From: Avoscillospira sp045530865
GTDB lineage: Bacteria; Bacillota; Clostridia; Oscillospirales; Oscillospiraceae
Direction: 5' to 3'
Length of the DNA: 12,796 nt
Assembly (NCBI GenBank): GCA_045530865.1
Contig: JAZSCX010000067.1
Span: 1 to 12,796, forward strand
Shown here: positions 6,852 to 12,646 of the stretch, in pieces
How the letters are laid out: the number at the start of each line of letters is the position of its first letter
Numbering within the stretch: the first letter of the stretch is position 1
Notes under the pieces: generated by a model
What the model was told of the DNA's origin: nothing
Databases searched by the model: none
Seen by the model: the letters and a program-made list of their open reading frames with translations, nothing else
Translations under genes and position numbers: made by a program

Positions 6852-6882
6852 AGAGAAAAACCACTTGCAGGAGAGAGAGAAA

Positions 6883-7719
6883 ATGGGAATTCTGGAAACC
6901 CTGATCCTTACCACCGCGTTGGCGGGTGTGGGCGGCACAGGCCTGGGCGGACTCATTGGCGCAATGCTGCAGAATGATTCCAAACGAACGGTCAGCCTGC
7001 TTCTCAGCTTTGCCGGCGGCGTGATGCTGAGCGTGGTCTGCTTTGATCTGGTCACTGAGGCCATTGAAACGAATGTGGGGGTCTGGATTGTGGTAGGCGC
7101 CATCGTATTCGGTGTTGCGGCAACCTATTTCCTGAATTATCTGATCGACCGGAAAACCAATCCGGAGGTTCCTCATATTGACGAAAACCACCCTAAAACT
7201 GCGGACGATCTGGATGAACTGATCCACAGCGATCATTTCCGGGAGCATTCTGTCCGGCACGACAGCAAGTTTGGGCTGTTTGTGGCGGGAATCGTCATGG
7301 CAAGTGCCATTGCGCTGCATAATGTGCCGGAGGGTATGACCATCGGCGCATCCTATGCCAGCAGTCATGGTGCCATGGGTGGCACCGCGCTGGTTCTGGC
7401 GGTTCTGATCGGTCTGCACAATATCCCGGAGGGTATGGCGGTATCTGTACCCCTGATCAGCGGTGGAATGACCAGATGGAAGGCTGTTCTGATCACGGCA
7501 TCTTCCGGTATTCCCACCATTCTGGGCGCTCTGCTTGGCTATATGCTGGGCGAAATCGGCCCTGTGGGTCTGACTTTGAGTCTGGGATTTGCCAGCGGTG
7601 CCATGCTGTATGTGGTGCTTGGTGAGATCCTGCCCCAGTCGATCCTGATGTATCACAGCAAACTGCCTGCTTTTTCCGCAATTGCAGGTATTCTGGTTGG
7701 ATTACTGATTATTTTCTGA
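6883..7719 (+). CDS. ZIP family divalent metal transporter (GufA/ZupT-like)
   Basis: A 278-residue inner-membrane protein that would import zinc or other divalent cations. About eight hydrophobic segments are visible. The two family signatures are HNVPEGMTIG (His146) in the fourth helix and HNIPEGMAV (His179) in the fifth, which together build the binuclear metal site. A His/Asp-rich cytosolic loop with HIDENH and HSDHFREHSVRH lies between the third and fourth helices, as in most ZIPs, and probably senses or gathers metal. I start at the ATG at 6883 because AGGAG lies nine bases before it. The in-frame ATG at 6823 lies within the putative -35 region and has no ribosome binding site. It appears to be transcribed alone. 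Confidence 0.9.
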   Translation: MGILETLILTTALAGVGGTGLGGLIGAMLQNDSKRTVSLLLSFAGGVMLSVVCFDLVTEAIETNVGVWIVVGAIVFGVAATYFLNYLIDRKTNPEVPHIDENHPKTADDLDELIHSDHFREHSVRHDSKFGLFVAGIVMASAIALHNVPEGMTIGASYASSHGAMGGTALVLAVLIGLHNIPEGMAVSVPLISGGMTRWKAVLITASSGIPTILGALLGYMLGEIGPVGLTLSLGFASGAMLYVVLGEILPQSILMYHSKLPAFSAIAGILVGLLIIF

Positions 7720-7732
7720 CAGTAAGTCAGGA

Positions 7733-7857
7733 CCACCCGTATAACGGGTGGCCTGCTCTGCCCCTATAAGGGGCTGATGCCGGCAGAGCCTTAAGGCTCC
7801 CGAAGCGTACTCCTATCGCATACTTGCCCCGCTGCCAACTTCAGTTGGCGGTGGGGC
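7733..7857 (+). ncRNA. Multi-hairpin element after the ZIP gene (candidate RNA or transposon end)
   Basis: Three short hairpins follow in series: CCACCCG/CGGGTGG (7733-7751, loop TATAA), GCCCC/GGGGC (7760-7774, loop TATAA) and GAGCC/GGCTC (7786-7799, loop TTAA). GCTCTGCC (7755-7762) can instead pair with GGCAGAGC (7782-7789). The array ends in a 14-bp stem with two G-T wobbles (7826-7839 with 7844-7857, loop TTCA) followed by TATTATTGG. The last hairpin could end the ZIP transcript. The series resembles structured transposon ends such as those of IS200/IS605 elements, but no transposase is present. It could also be a small RNA of its own. Confidence 0.4.
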
Positions 7858-7864
7858 TATTATT

Positions 7865-8030
7865 GGCCCCCTCTGACGAGGGGGCTGTCGAGCGCTTGCG
7901 CGAAACTGGGGGAGAGAAATAGCTTTAACGCTTTCTCTCCCTCCGTCATTTGCTCCGCAAATGCCACCTCCCTCATCACACCCGCCCGCAGGGCGGCTCT
8001 TAGCGCGGAGGAGAGGGAGGCTCTCGCTGC
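7865..8030. repeat. Palindromic MITE-like repeat, copy 2 (inverted, interrupted)
   Basis: GGCCCCCTCTGACGAGGGGG and the following CTGTC, ACTGGGGGAGAGAAAT and CTCTCCCTCC match, in reverse orientation, the repeat at 4101-4249. The far end reads CCACCTCCCTCATCA and then, instead of continuing GAGGGAGGCT, carries about 35 extra bases with CCGCCCGCAGGGCGG before GAGAGGGAGGCTCTC resumes. So this copy seems to have been interrupted by a short palindromic insertion. No coding capacity. Confidence 0.7.
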
Positions 8031-8063
8031 GGCGGGACTACTCATAGGCATAGCCTTTTTTTG

Positions 8064-8086
8064 AACCATGAGCATAGCCCATGGTT
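8064..8086. repeat. Short inverted repeat AACCATG/CATGGTT
   Basis: AACCATG (8064-8070) and CATGGTT (8080-8086) form a 7-bp hairpin flanked by a T-run at 8055-8062. Its role is unknown. No gene is seen between the repeat copy and the tRNA terminator. Confidence 0.3.
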
Positions 8087-8103
8087 TTCGTGTGCACAAG
8101 AAG

Positions 8104-8136
8104 AAGCACCGAAATCTCAAGATTTCAGTGCTTTTT

Positions 8137-8137
<1 letters not shown>
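8104..8137. terminator. Bidirectional terminator beside tRNA-Ala
   Basis: AAGCACCGAAATC (8104-8116) pairs with GATTTCAGTGCTT (8121-8133) around TCAA. On the plus strand it runs into six T's (8132-8137). On the minus strand the single mismatch becomes a G-U pair, and the stem starts right after the tRNA 3' end, so it should also end the tRNA transcript. Confidence 0.65.
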
Positions 8138-8212
<75 letters not shown>

Positions 8213-8252
8213 ATATTCGGTTTGCGAAGGTCATTTCCTTCAGCGCTTATTC

Positions 8253-8280
8253 ATTATAGCACACTTTTCAGAAAATGCAA
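8253..8280 (-). promoter_or_regulatory. Promoter of tRNA-Ala
   Basis: On the minus strand TTGCAT (8275-8280) and TATAAT (8253-8258) are 16 bases apart. TGC before the -10 box makes it an extended -10. Transcription would start about 34 bases before the mature tRNA. Confidence 0.7.
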
Positions 8281-8307
8281 GTGTTTTTTTACATTTTTTC
8301 TTTTTTT

Positions 8308-8329
8308 CCGGGACGGAAATCCGTCCCGG
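8308..8329. repeat. Strong hairpin after the amylase gene, without a T-run
   Basis: CCGGGACGG (8308-8316) and CCGTCCCGG (8321-8329) form a 9-bp stem with loop AAAT, five bases beyond the amylase stop codon. In the direction of the amylase it is followed by a run of A's, not T's, so it is not a standard intrinsic terminator. It may protect the mRNA 3' end or help Rho-type termination. Confidence 0.45.
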
Positions 8330-8333
8330 AACT

Positions 8334-10160
8334 TTATTCTTCCATGGCACAGAAGCTCATGGGAAGCAGCGCGGGATCGCCCAGCACACATCTGCCTGCA
8401 GGCGCAGCACTCCAAGGCTCGTTCCCTGCATTGCACCACAGGGTCATAACGCGTTCACCCAGCGTACGGCGGAATGCGATTTTTCCCTCTCCGGAACTGA
8501 TCACCTGCACATTGCCCCGCTTCAGCACATCACTGCCGTTTCTCAGGCGGGCCAGGCTGCGGATGTGGGCCTGCAGCTCCGTATCTTCCCTGCCCCAGGG
8601 ATAATACTGCCGGTTGAAGGGATCCCGATAGCCGGTCATGCCAACCTCGTCCCCATAGTACACACAGGGGCAGCCCGGCAGCATAAACTGCAGAAACGCC
8701 GCCAGCTTGTATCGCTTTTTGCCCATCGCCAACTGCTCCGGCGTAACATTCTGCATCCGTCGGAACAGATCGTCTCTGTCGCCGTCGGTGGGATCGATCA
8801 GGAAGGTAATCGCTCGGGCTACATCGTGACTGGACAACAGGTTCAAATTCGAATTGATCACGTCTGCCGGATAGTTTTCCGCCAGTGACATGATTGATCT
8901 GCGCAGTCTCCAACCGTCATCATCACCCCGGGCAAAGTCCAGAATGGCTTTACGCCACGGATAGTTCATGACGCTGTCCAGCTGATTATCGACAAAATAC
9001 CGGCGGCGGACATTGTAGGCGATCTTGTTGGACGCATCTTCCCAGACCTCGCCCACAAGGAACGCATCGGGCTTGTACTTCCGCATACCGTTCCGCAGCT
9101 GCATCAGGAAAGCATCCGGCAGTTCATCCGCCACATCCAGACGAAAGCCATCGGCACCCAGACGCAGCCACTTTGCAATTACGCTGTCATCTGCGCCGAA
9201 AATGAAGTCCATGAAAGAGGGCTCCATCTTGTTGATGCAGGGCAGTGTCTTGAAACCCCACCAGCTTGTATACTCCCTCGGATAATTCTGGAACAGATAC
9301 CATTTTCGATAGGGCGAATTTGAATTGGAGACCGCACCGTTTCCGAAAATGTGCTGATCGTCAAAATACACGCTGTTGCTGCCGGTGTGGGAGAACACAC
9401 CGTCCAGAATGATTTTGATATCCAGCTTGTGGGCCTCTTTGCACAGCGCCGCAAAGTCCGCTTCCGTACCCAGCATGGGGTCGATGCGCTTGTAATCCGA
9501 CGTATCGTACCGGTGGGACGAAAAAGCCATAAAAATGGGATTCAGATAGATACCCCCCACACCCAATTCTTTCAAATAAGGCAGCTTTGCCCGAATTCCG
9601 TTAAGGTTTCCGCCGTAGAAATCGTTGTTCAGCACCTCACCCTTTTCATTGGGACGGAACGCTGGCATTTCGTTGGGATCCTGATGCACCCAGTAAGGCT
9701 GCAGCTTCTCTGAACAGTCACAATGGCCTTCCCGATAAAACCGATCGGGGAAAATCTGATAAAACACGCGGCCCTGGAATTCCTCCGGAACGGCATGGTT
9801 CTGCGCCACACAGCTCAGCTGCCAGTGATCGCCGGCCTCCATGTTGGTGTCTTCCCCATATTTGAACAGGCGGAAGCCACCGGTTTCCGTGGTGATATAA
9901 AAATAATAGAAAAACAGTCCCGGTTCCTGCAGGCAGAATTCCACCCGATAATATTCATAGGGCAGTTCCACACGATCCAGCGCAAACAAAAACCGGCGAA
10001 ACGGCGCTCCGTTTTCCTGCTGCAGCATCAATTCCACCCGCGTGGTCTGGCAGGATGCCGGAATGGCAATGGTCATAGCGCAGGGCTCCATAGGCTTCAG
10101 CACACCAAAGGGCTGCTTGTAAGCGCTATCCTGACTGTTATACAAAATCCGCAGTCCCAT
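8334..10160 (-). CDS. GH13 alpha-amylase family enzyme (neopullulanase/cyclomaltodextrinase-like)
   Basis: A 608-residue glycoside hydrolase. An N-terminal beta-domain (about 1-125) resembles the CBM34-type domain of cyclomaltodextrinases. The catalytic barrel begins with FYQIFPDRF and contains DGVFSHTG (region I), GFRLDVADE with the nucleophile Asp342, FLVGEVWED with the acid/base Glu371, and LSSHDVAR with the transition-state Asp446. NDFYGGNLNGI and YLNPIF are also typical. There is no signal peptide, so it should act in the cytoplasm on imported maltodextrins, cyclodextrins or short branched glucans. The start at 10158-10160 follows GGAGG by four bases. It is monocistronic, with its own promoter and tRNA-Ala downstream. 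The exact specificity within GH13 cannot be read from the sequence. Confidence 0.9.
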   Translation of the reverse strand: MGLRILYNSQDSAYKQPFGVLKPMEPCAMTIAIPASCQTTRVELMLQQENGAPFRRFLFALDRVELPYEYYRVEFCLQEPGLFFYYFYITTETGGFRLFKYGEDTNMEAGDHWQLSCVAQNHAVPEEFQGRVFYQIFPDRFYREGHCDCSEKLQPYWVHQDPNEMPAFRPNEKGEVLNNDFYGGNLNGIRAKLPYLKELGVGGIYLNPIFMAFSSHRYDTSDYKRIDPMLGTEADFAALCKEAHKLDIKIILDGVFSHTGSNSVYFDDQHIFGNGAVSNSNSPYRKWYLFQNYPREYTSWWGFKTLPCINKMEPSFMDFIFGADDSVIAKWLRLGADGFRLDVADELPDAFLMQLRNGMRKYKPDAFLVGEVWEDASNKIAYNVRRRYFVDNQLDSVMNYPWRKAILDFARGDDDGWRLRRSIMSLAENYPADVINSNLNLLSSHDVARAITFLIDPTDGDRDDLFRRMQNVTPEQLAMGKKRYKLAAFLQFMLPGCPCVYYGDEVGMTGYRDPFNRQYYPWGREDTELQAHIRSLARLRNGSDVLKRGNVQVISSGEGKIAFRRTLGERVMTLWCNAGNEPWSAAPAGRCVLGDPALLPMSFCAMEE

Positions 10161-10189
10161 ACTTCCTCCATAAACGACAGAGTATTATT

Positions 10190-10218
10190 ATCATATCATT
10201 TCGGCACAGAAAAGGCAA
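10190..10218 (-). promoter_or_regulatory. Promoter of the GH13 amylase gene
   Basis: On the minus strand TTGCCT (10213-10218) and TATGAT (10190-10195) are 17 bases apart, and the start codon lies about 30 bases downstream. No clear CcpA-type cre site was recognised. Confidence 0.5.
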
Positions 10219-10276
10219 TCACCGAAACTATCGTTGTGCACCAAAACAAAAACACTATTTAAATCCATTGATATCC

Positions 10277-10305
10277 TTGCCATATACAAAAAGTCTTGTT
10301 ATAAT
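10277..10305 (+). promoter_or_regulatory. Strong promoter of the structured leader/small RNA
   Basis: TTGCCA (10277-10282) and a perfect TATAAT (10300-10305) are separated by exactly 17 bases. The expected start, about seven bases beyond the -10 box, is G10312, which is also the first base of the long closing stem of the RNA. Confidence 0.75.
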
Positions 10306-10311
10306 AACATT

Positions 10312-10461
10312 GCGACACAGTTTAATATTCTCATAGACAGGCATACTTTTTGTGTAAAAATGTATGCTTTGTTTCCATTGCCTGTTTTTGGGAATGAACT
10401 GTGTCGCAGCAGAACGAAGCTGCATTTTTCGTGCGCAGCCTCGGCTGCGCACTTTTTATTT
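10312..10461 (+). ncRNA. Candidate structured small RNA or attenuator leader (~150 nt)
   Basis: The transcript from the promoter at 10277 would begin with GCGACACAGTT (10312-10322), which pairs perfectly over 11 bp with AACTGTGTCGC (10397-10407). Inside it, ATTC/GAAT (10327-10330 with 10392-10395), ACAGGC/GCCTGT (10337-10342 with 10380-10385) and an apical hairpin with ATAC-TTTTT against AAAAA-T-GTAT (10343-10365) stack on top. Two hairpins follow: GCAGC/GCTGC (10406-10423) and a 9-bp terminator. No good coding frame fills it. It may be a free small RNA or a switch controlling readthrough into the (EP)n gene. GCTGC at 10419 can pair with either GCAGC at 10406 or GCAGC at 10435, a typical switch arrangement. 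I do not recognise an Rfam class. Confidence 0.55.
10431..10461 (+). terminator. Intrinsic terminator after the structured RNA
   Basis: GTGCGCAGC (10431-10439) and GCTGCGCAC (10444-10452) form a perfect 9-bp GC-rich stem with loop CTCG, followed by TTTTTATTT. It lies 62 bases before the start codon of the next gene, between it and the only good promoter. Confidence 0.8.
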
Positions 10462-10522
10462 GGGAGATAATGATGTGTCCGTTGATTTTTACCCAACAAA
10501 GAATATCAAAGGAGAGATTTGC

Positions 10523-11413
10523 ATGAAAAAAATAAAAACAATTGCTTTGTGGGTTCTAACTGCCTTCTTTTTGATCCTTGCACTTAGTGCCTTTCCAAGT
10601 ATATCCAGCCTGTTTTCGTTGCTGGCGATAGCGATTTTTATACCCATTCCTAAATGGCAGAATATTCTCAAGCGATTCATAAAAGGAAAAATCAAACCAA
10701 TCATTGCTTCCGCTCTTGTTGTACTAGGGTTATTTACTCTGCCTGCTGCAGATACAGCTTCGTCATCTAGTCCGTCCTCTGAACCAAATCCTACTACATC
10801 GCTTAGTGCAGAGTTGTCTACAGACCCAGAGGAAGTGAGCAAGTCTGAACCTGAATCTGAATCTGAACCCGAACCCGAACCCGAACCTGAACCCGAACCC
10901 GAACCCGAACCTGAACCCGAACCTGAACCTGAACCTGAACCTGAACCCGAACCTGAACCCGAACCTGAACCTGAACCCGAACCTGAGCCCGAACCTGAGC
11001 CCGAACCTGAGCCCGAGCCTGAGCCCGAGCCCGAGCCTGAGCCTGAACCTGAGCCTGAGCCTGAACCCGAACCCGAACCTGAACCTGAACATGTACATAA
11101 TTTCAGTGCTGCAACCTGCACAGCACCCAAAACCTGCGCCTGCGGCGCAACGGAAGGCGCGGCATTGGGGCATAGTTGGAAAGATGCTACCTACGATGCA
11201 CCACAGACATGCACCGCTTGCGGAACTACCGAAGGCAGTATGCTGGAGGTACCCGGAAAAGAGAACTATCATGGTCATGTATATACCGGCGGCGAGAGTA
11301 GCAAAAGATATCACTATGAAGCTGAATGCGCTGGAAAATACAGCCACGAAATTACATGGGACGAAGTAAAACGCCGTGGTCTTGGCCCGTGCGGAACTTG
11401 TGTTCTGAAGTAG
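10523..11413 (+). CDS. Membrane-anchored (Glu-Pro)37 repeat protein with Cys/His-rich C-terminus
   Basis: A 296-residue protein of unrecognised function. Residues 6-78 hold two or three hydrophobic helices separated by the basic stretch KWQNILKRFIKGKIK. A Ser/Thr-rich linker (79-108) follows, then 37 consecutive Glu-Pro dipeptides (115-188). Such a stalk is extended, rigid and strongly acidic, comparable in kind to TonB or Gram-positive wall-spanning stalks. The C-terminus has two similar modules, HNFSAATCTAPKTCACGATEG (given in part; Cys199, 205, 207) and HSWKDATYDAPQTCTACGTT (Cys230, 233). It closes with KRYHYEAEC and GLGPCGTC (Cys269, 290, 293), which looks like the small metal-binding 'YH..C...PC..C' domain fused to many clostridial proteins. 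GGAG lies eight bases before the ATG. An export or wall-sensing role is inferred. Confidence 0.75.
   Translation: MKKIKTIALWVLTAFFLILALSAFPSISSLFSLLAIAIFIPIPKWQNILKRFIKGKIKPIIASALVVLGLFTLPAADTASSSSPSSEPNPTTSLSAELSTDPEEVSKSEPESESEPEPEPEPEPEPEPEPEPEPEPEPEPEPEPEPEPEPEPEPEPEPEPEPEPEPEPEPEPEPEPEPEPEPEPEPEPEHVHNFSAATCTAPKTCACGATEGAALGHSWKDATYDAPQTCTACGTTEGSMLEVPGKENYHGHVYTGGESSKRYHYEAECAGKYSHEITWDEVKRRGLGPCGTCVLK
10865..11086 (+). repeat. 37 tandem hexanucleotides encoding Glu-Pro
   Basis: The unit is GA[A/G]CC[C/T], repeated 37 times without interruption (222 bases). The flanks use almost only GAA, while GAG is concentrated in the part around 10986-11070, which suggests at least two rounds of expansion from different unit variants. 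A gain or loss of whole units keeps the frame, so the locus can vary in length without inactivating the protein. Confidence 0.92.
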
Positions 11414-11430
11414 ACCCGGAAAGATACTCA

Positions 11431-11560
11431 ACGGCGCGCCGAGATTGTCGCGCCCTACGGGGTGTACGGCAGGGCGGGGGCTTGCCCCCGACGAAGGCAG
11501 TGCCTGCACGCGGAACGGGCAATGCCCGTTCCCTACAAACTCCTATCGATGGTCGCCCCT
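11431..11560. repeat. REP-like cluster of GC-rich palindromes
   Basis: Four inverted repeats occur in about 100 bases: GGCGCG/CGCGCC (11433-11454), CGGGGGC/GCCCCCG (11475-11490), AGGCA/TGCCT (11495-11505) and GAACGGGCA/TGCCCGTTC (11513-11531). They are joined by TAC-rich spacers such as CCCTACGGGG and TTCCCTAC. Their GC content contrasts with the AT-rich genes on both sides. This is typical of interspersed non-coding repeats in these genomes. No coding sequence is supported here. Confidence 0.65.
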
Positions 11561-11580
11561 ACTCTGCAAATGAAAAAATG

Positions 11581-11617
11581 CACCGAAAGAGTTTCCTCTT
11601 TCGGTGATTATTTATTC
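11581..11617. terminator. Bidirectional terminator between the (EP)n and RHH genes
   Basis: CACCGAAAGAG (11581-11591) and CTCTTTCGGTG (11596-11606) form a perfect 11-bp stem with loop TTTC. On the minus strand it is followed by CATTTTTTC, a good terminator for the RHH gene. On the plus strand by ATTATTTATTC, for the (EP)n gene. Confidence 0.8.
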
Positions 11618-11806
11618 TTCAATTTTCACAATATCTACAGCTGCTTCTAGCAGGAGATTGATCAGTTCATTTCTTGATCGGTTGGATTTTGTCGACAAAT
11701 CTTCCAACCGCTCCAATAATTCCTCTCTCATACGGACAGAAACGATTTTATATCCATCGTCGCCTTTGTTCAGCCGTTTCTTCTTAATACGAATTTCATC
11801 TGCCAT
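11612..11806 (-). CDS. Ribbon-helix-helix DNA-binding protein (Arc/CopG type)
   Basis: A 64-residue basic protein. IVSVRMREELLERLEDLSTK (residues 21-40) gives the beta-strand and first helix, and the following NRSRNELINLLLEAAVD gives the turn with SRNELI and the second helix of a MetJ/Arc/CopG fold, which binds DNA as a dimer through its strand. The N-terminus is a Lys-rich tail (IKKKRLNKGDD). The start at 11804-11806 has GGGGTGA six bases before it. There is no toxin gene beside it, so it is not an obvious antitoxin. It faces the TM2 gene across a 111-base AT-rich divergent promoter region and may regulate it and itself. Confidence 0.78.
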   Translation of the reverse strand: MADEIRIKKKRLNKGDDGYKIVSVRMREELLERLEDLSTKSNRSRNELINLLLEAAVDIVKIEE

Positions 11807-11838
11807 GCTATCACCCCATCCTATACTTACAATTTAGC

Positions 11839-11868
11839 TTGACAGAATTAGTTTTTATATATTATAAT
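11839..11868 (+). promoter_or_regulatory. Consensus promoter of the TM2-DUF4190 unit
   Basis: A perfect TTGACA (11839-11844) and a perfect TATAAT (11863-11868) are 18 bases apart. The start codon is 50 bases beyond the -10 box. Confidence 0.8.
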
Positions 11869-11893
11869 TTTATAGTCATATTTTGTAATATAT
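11856..11893. promoter_or_regulatory. Overlapping divergent promoter elements and inverted repeat
   Basis: On the minus strand ATTACA (11884-11889) and TATAAT (11861-11866) with 17 bases between could drive the RHH gene, so its -10 box overlaps the one on the plus strand. TATATTA (about 11857-11863) is mirrored by TAATATA (about 11886-11892) around both -10 boxes, a possible RHH operator. Confidence 0.4.
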
Positions 11894-11917
11894 CTTATAG
11901 TTAAAGGAGAATGTGAC

Positions 11918-12328
11918 ATGGATAATACTACCAGCGTTCCTAATCAAGCAGAAGTTCAAGTGCCCACCAAGTTCTGCAAGCATTGTGGCGCAAAAATCGC
12001 TGCCGCCGCTGTAATTTGCCCCACCTGTGGTTGTCAGGTTGAAGAAATGAAACATTCCGAGCAGCCCAGCATTGTGATTAATAACGCAAATACCAACACC
12101 AATACGAACACCAACATGAATGGCATGATGTCTCATATGCGTCCCAAGAATAAGTGGGTCGCATTCCTGCTGTGCTTCTTCCTTGGCTATCTGGGCGCCC
12201 ATAAGTTCTATGAAGGCCGTATCGGCTTGGGCATCGTCTACTTACTCACTATGGGGCTGTTTGGCATTGGTTGGTTTGTTGACTGCATTGCACTGCTGTT
12301 CAAACCCAATCCCTATTTTGTGCGGTGA
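11918..12328 (+). CDS. Zinc-ribbon TM2-domain membrane protein
   Basis: A 136-residue protein. FCKHCG (Cys20, Cys23) and CPTCG (Cys34, Cys37) make an N-terminal zinc ribbon. A low-complexity linker follows (NTNTNTNTNMNG, residues 58-69). From residue 79 KWVAFLLCFFLGYLGAHKFY and GRIGLGIVYLLT, then GIGWFVDCIALL, form the two-helix TM2 domain with its GxHKFYxGR turn. TM2 proteins are small membrane proteins of mostly unknown role. The ribbon presumably sits in the cytoplasm. GGAG lies about eight bases before the ATG. Its TGA overlaps the ATG of the following gene by one base (TGATG), so both are one coupled unit. Confidence 0.88.
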   Translation: MDNTTSVPNQAEVQVPTKFCKHCGAKIAAAAVICPTCGCQVEEMKHSEQPSIVINNANTNTNTNTNMNGMMSHMRPKNKWVAFLLCFFLGYLGAHKFYEGRIGLGIVYLLTMGLFGIGWFVDCIALLFKPNPYFVR

Positions 12329-12642
12329 TGCCTATGGCAGTTGCATCTCTTGTCCTCGGTATTGTTTCCCTGTTTTTTGGATTGTTTGGCATTGGCTTTC
12401 GGTTTCTTGGCATCATTTTTGCAGTAATTGGTATCGTTTTAAGCTGCAAAAATAAGGATTCGGAAAACGCGCACATTGCAAAAGCAGGCAAAATCTGTTC
12501 CATCATTGGACTGGTTTTGTGCATCATCATCCTTCTCGCAGGGATCGTTTTTGCCGGTTGGCTGAATGCCTACATCGGTTCCAGCCTTTTCTCTGAATTG
12601 ACCGATCTGCTCCGCCATCTCCGCGCCTTGTTAGTTTCATAA
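12328..12642 (+). CDS. Small DUF4190-like membrane protein
   Basis: A 104-residue protein with three to four hydrophobic segments. MAVASLVLGIVSLFFGLFGI (residues 3-22), LGIIFAVIGIVLSC, then after a polar KNKDSENAHIAKAGK loop IIGLVLCIIILLAGIVFAGW. 'A.ASLVLGIVSL' and 'KAGKICSIIGLVL' are the repeated halves typical of DUF4190 proteins. Start is ambiguous: ATG at 12328 overlaps the TM2 gene's stop by one base, a GTG precedes it at 12325, and another ATG is at 12334. I chose 12328 for the coupling. No independent ribosome binding site is clear. The last 25 residues are soluble and unrecognised. Confidence 0.72.
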   Translation: MPMAVASLVLGIVSLFFGLFGIGFRFLGIIFAVIGIVLSCKNKDSENAHIAKAGKICSIIGLVLCIIILLAGIVFAGWLNAYIGSSLFSELTDLLRHLRALLVS

Positions 12643-12646
12643 TTAT

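Noticed and set aside
10312..10461. 6S RNA
   Set aside because: The long closing stem and length are suggestive, but I cannot see the open central bubble expected, and separate terminator hairpins follow the closing stem. A covariance search would decide.
10865..11086. CRISPR-like array
   Set aside because: The 6-bp units are contiguous with no spacers and lie in frame within a gene.
10489..11130. Minus-strand open frame with a long Gly-Ser repeat
   Set aside because: It is the mirror of the Glu-Pro hexamers. No ribosome binding site or recognisable domain supports it, while the plus frame has both.
11612..11806. Antitoxin of a toxin-antitoxin pair
   Set aside because: No small toxin gene is adjacent on the same strand. 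The neighbours are a terminator and a divergent membrane protein gene.
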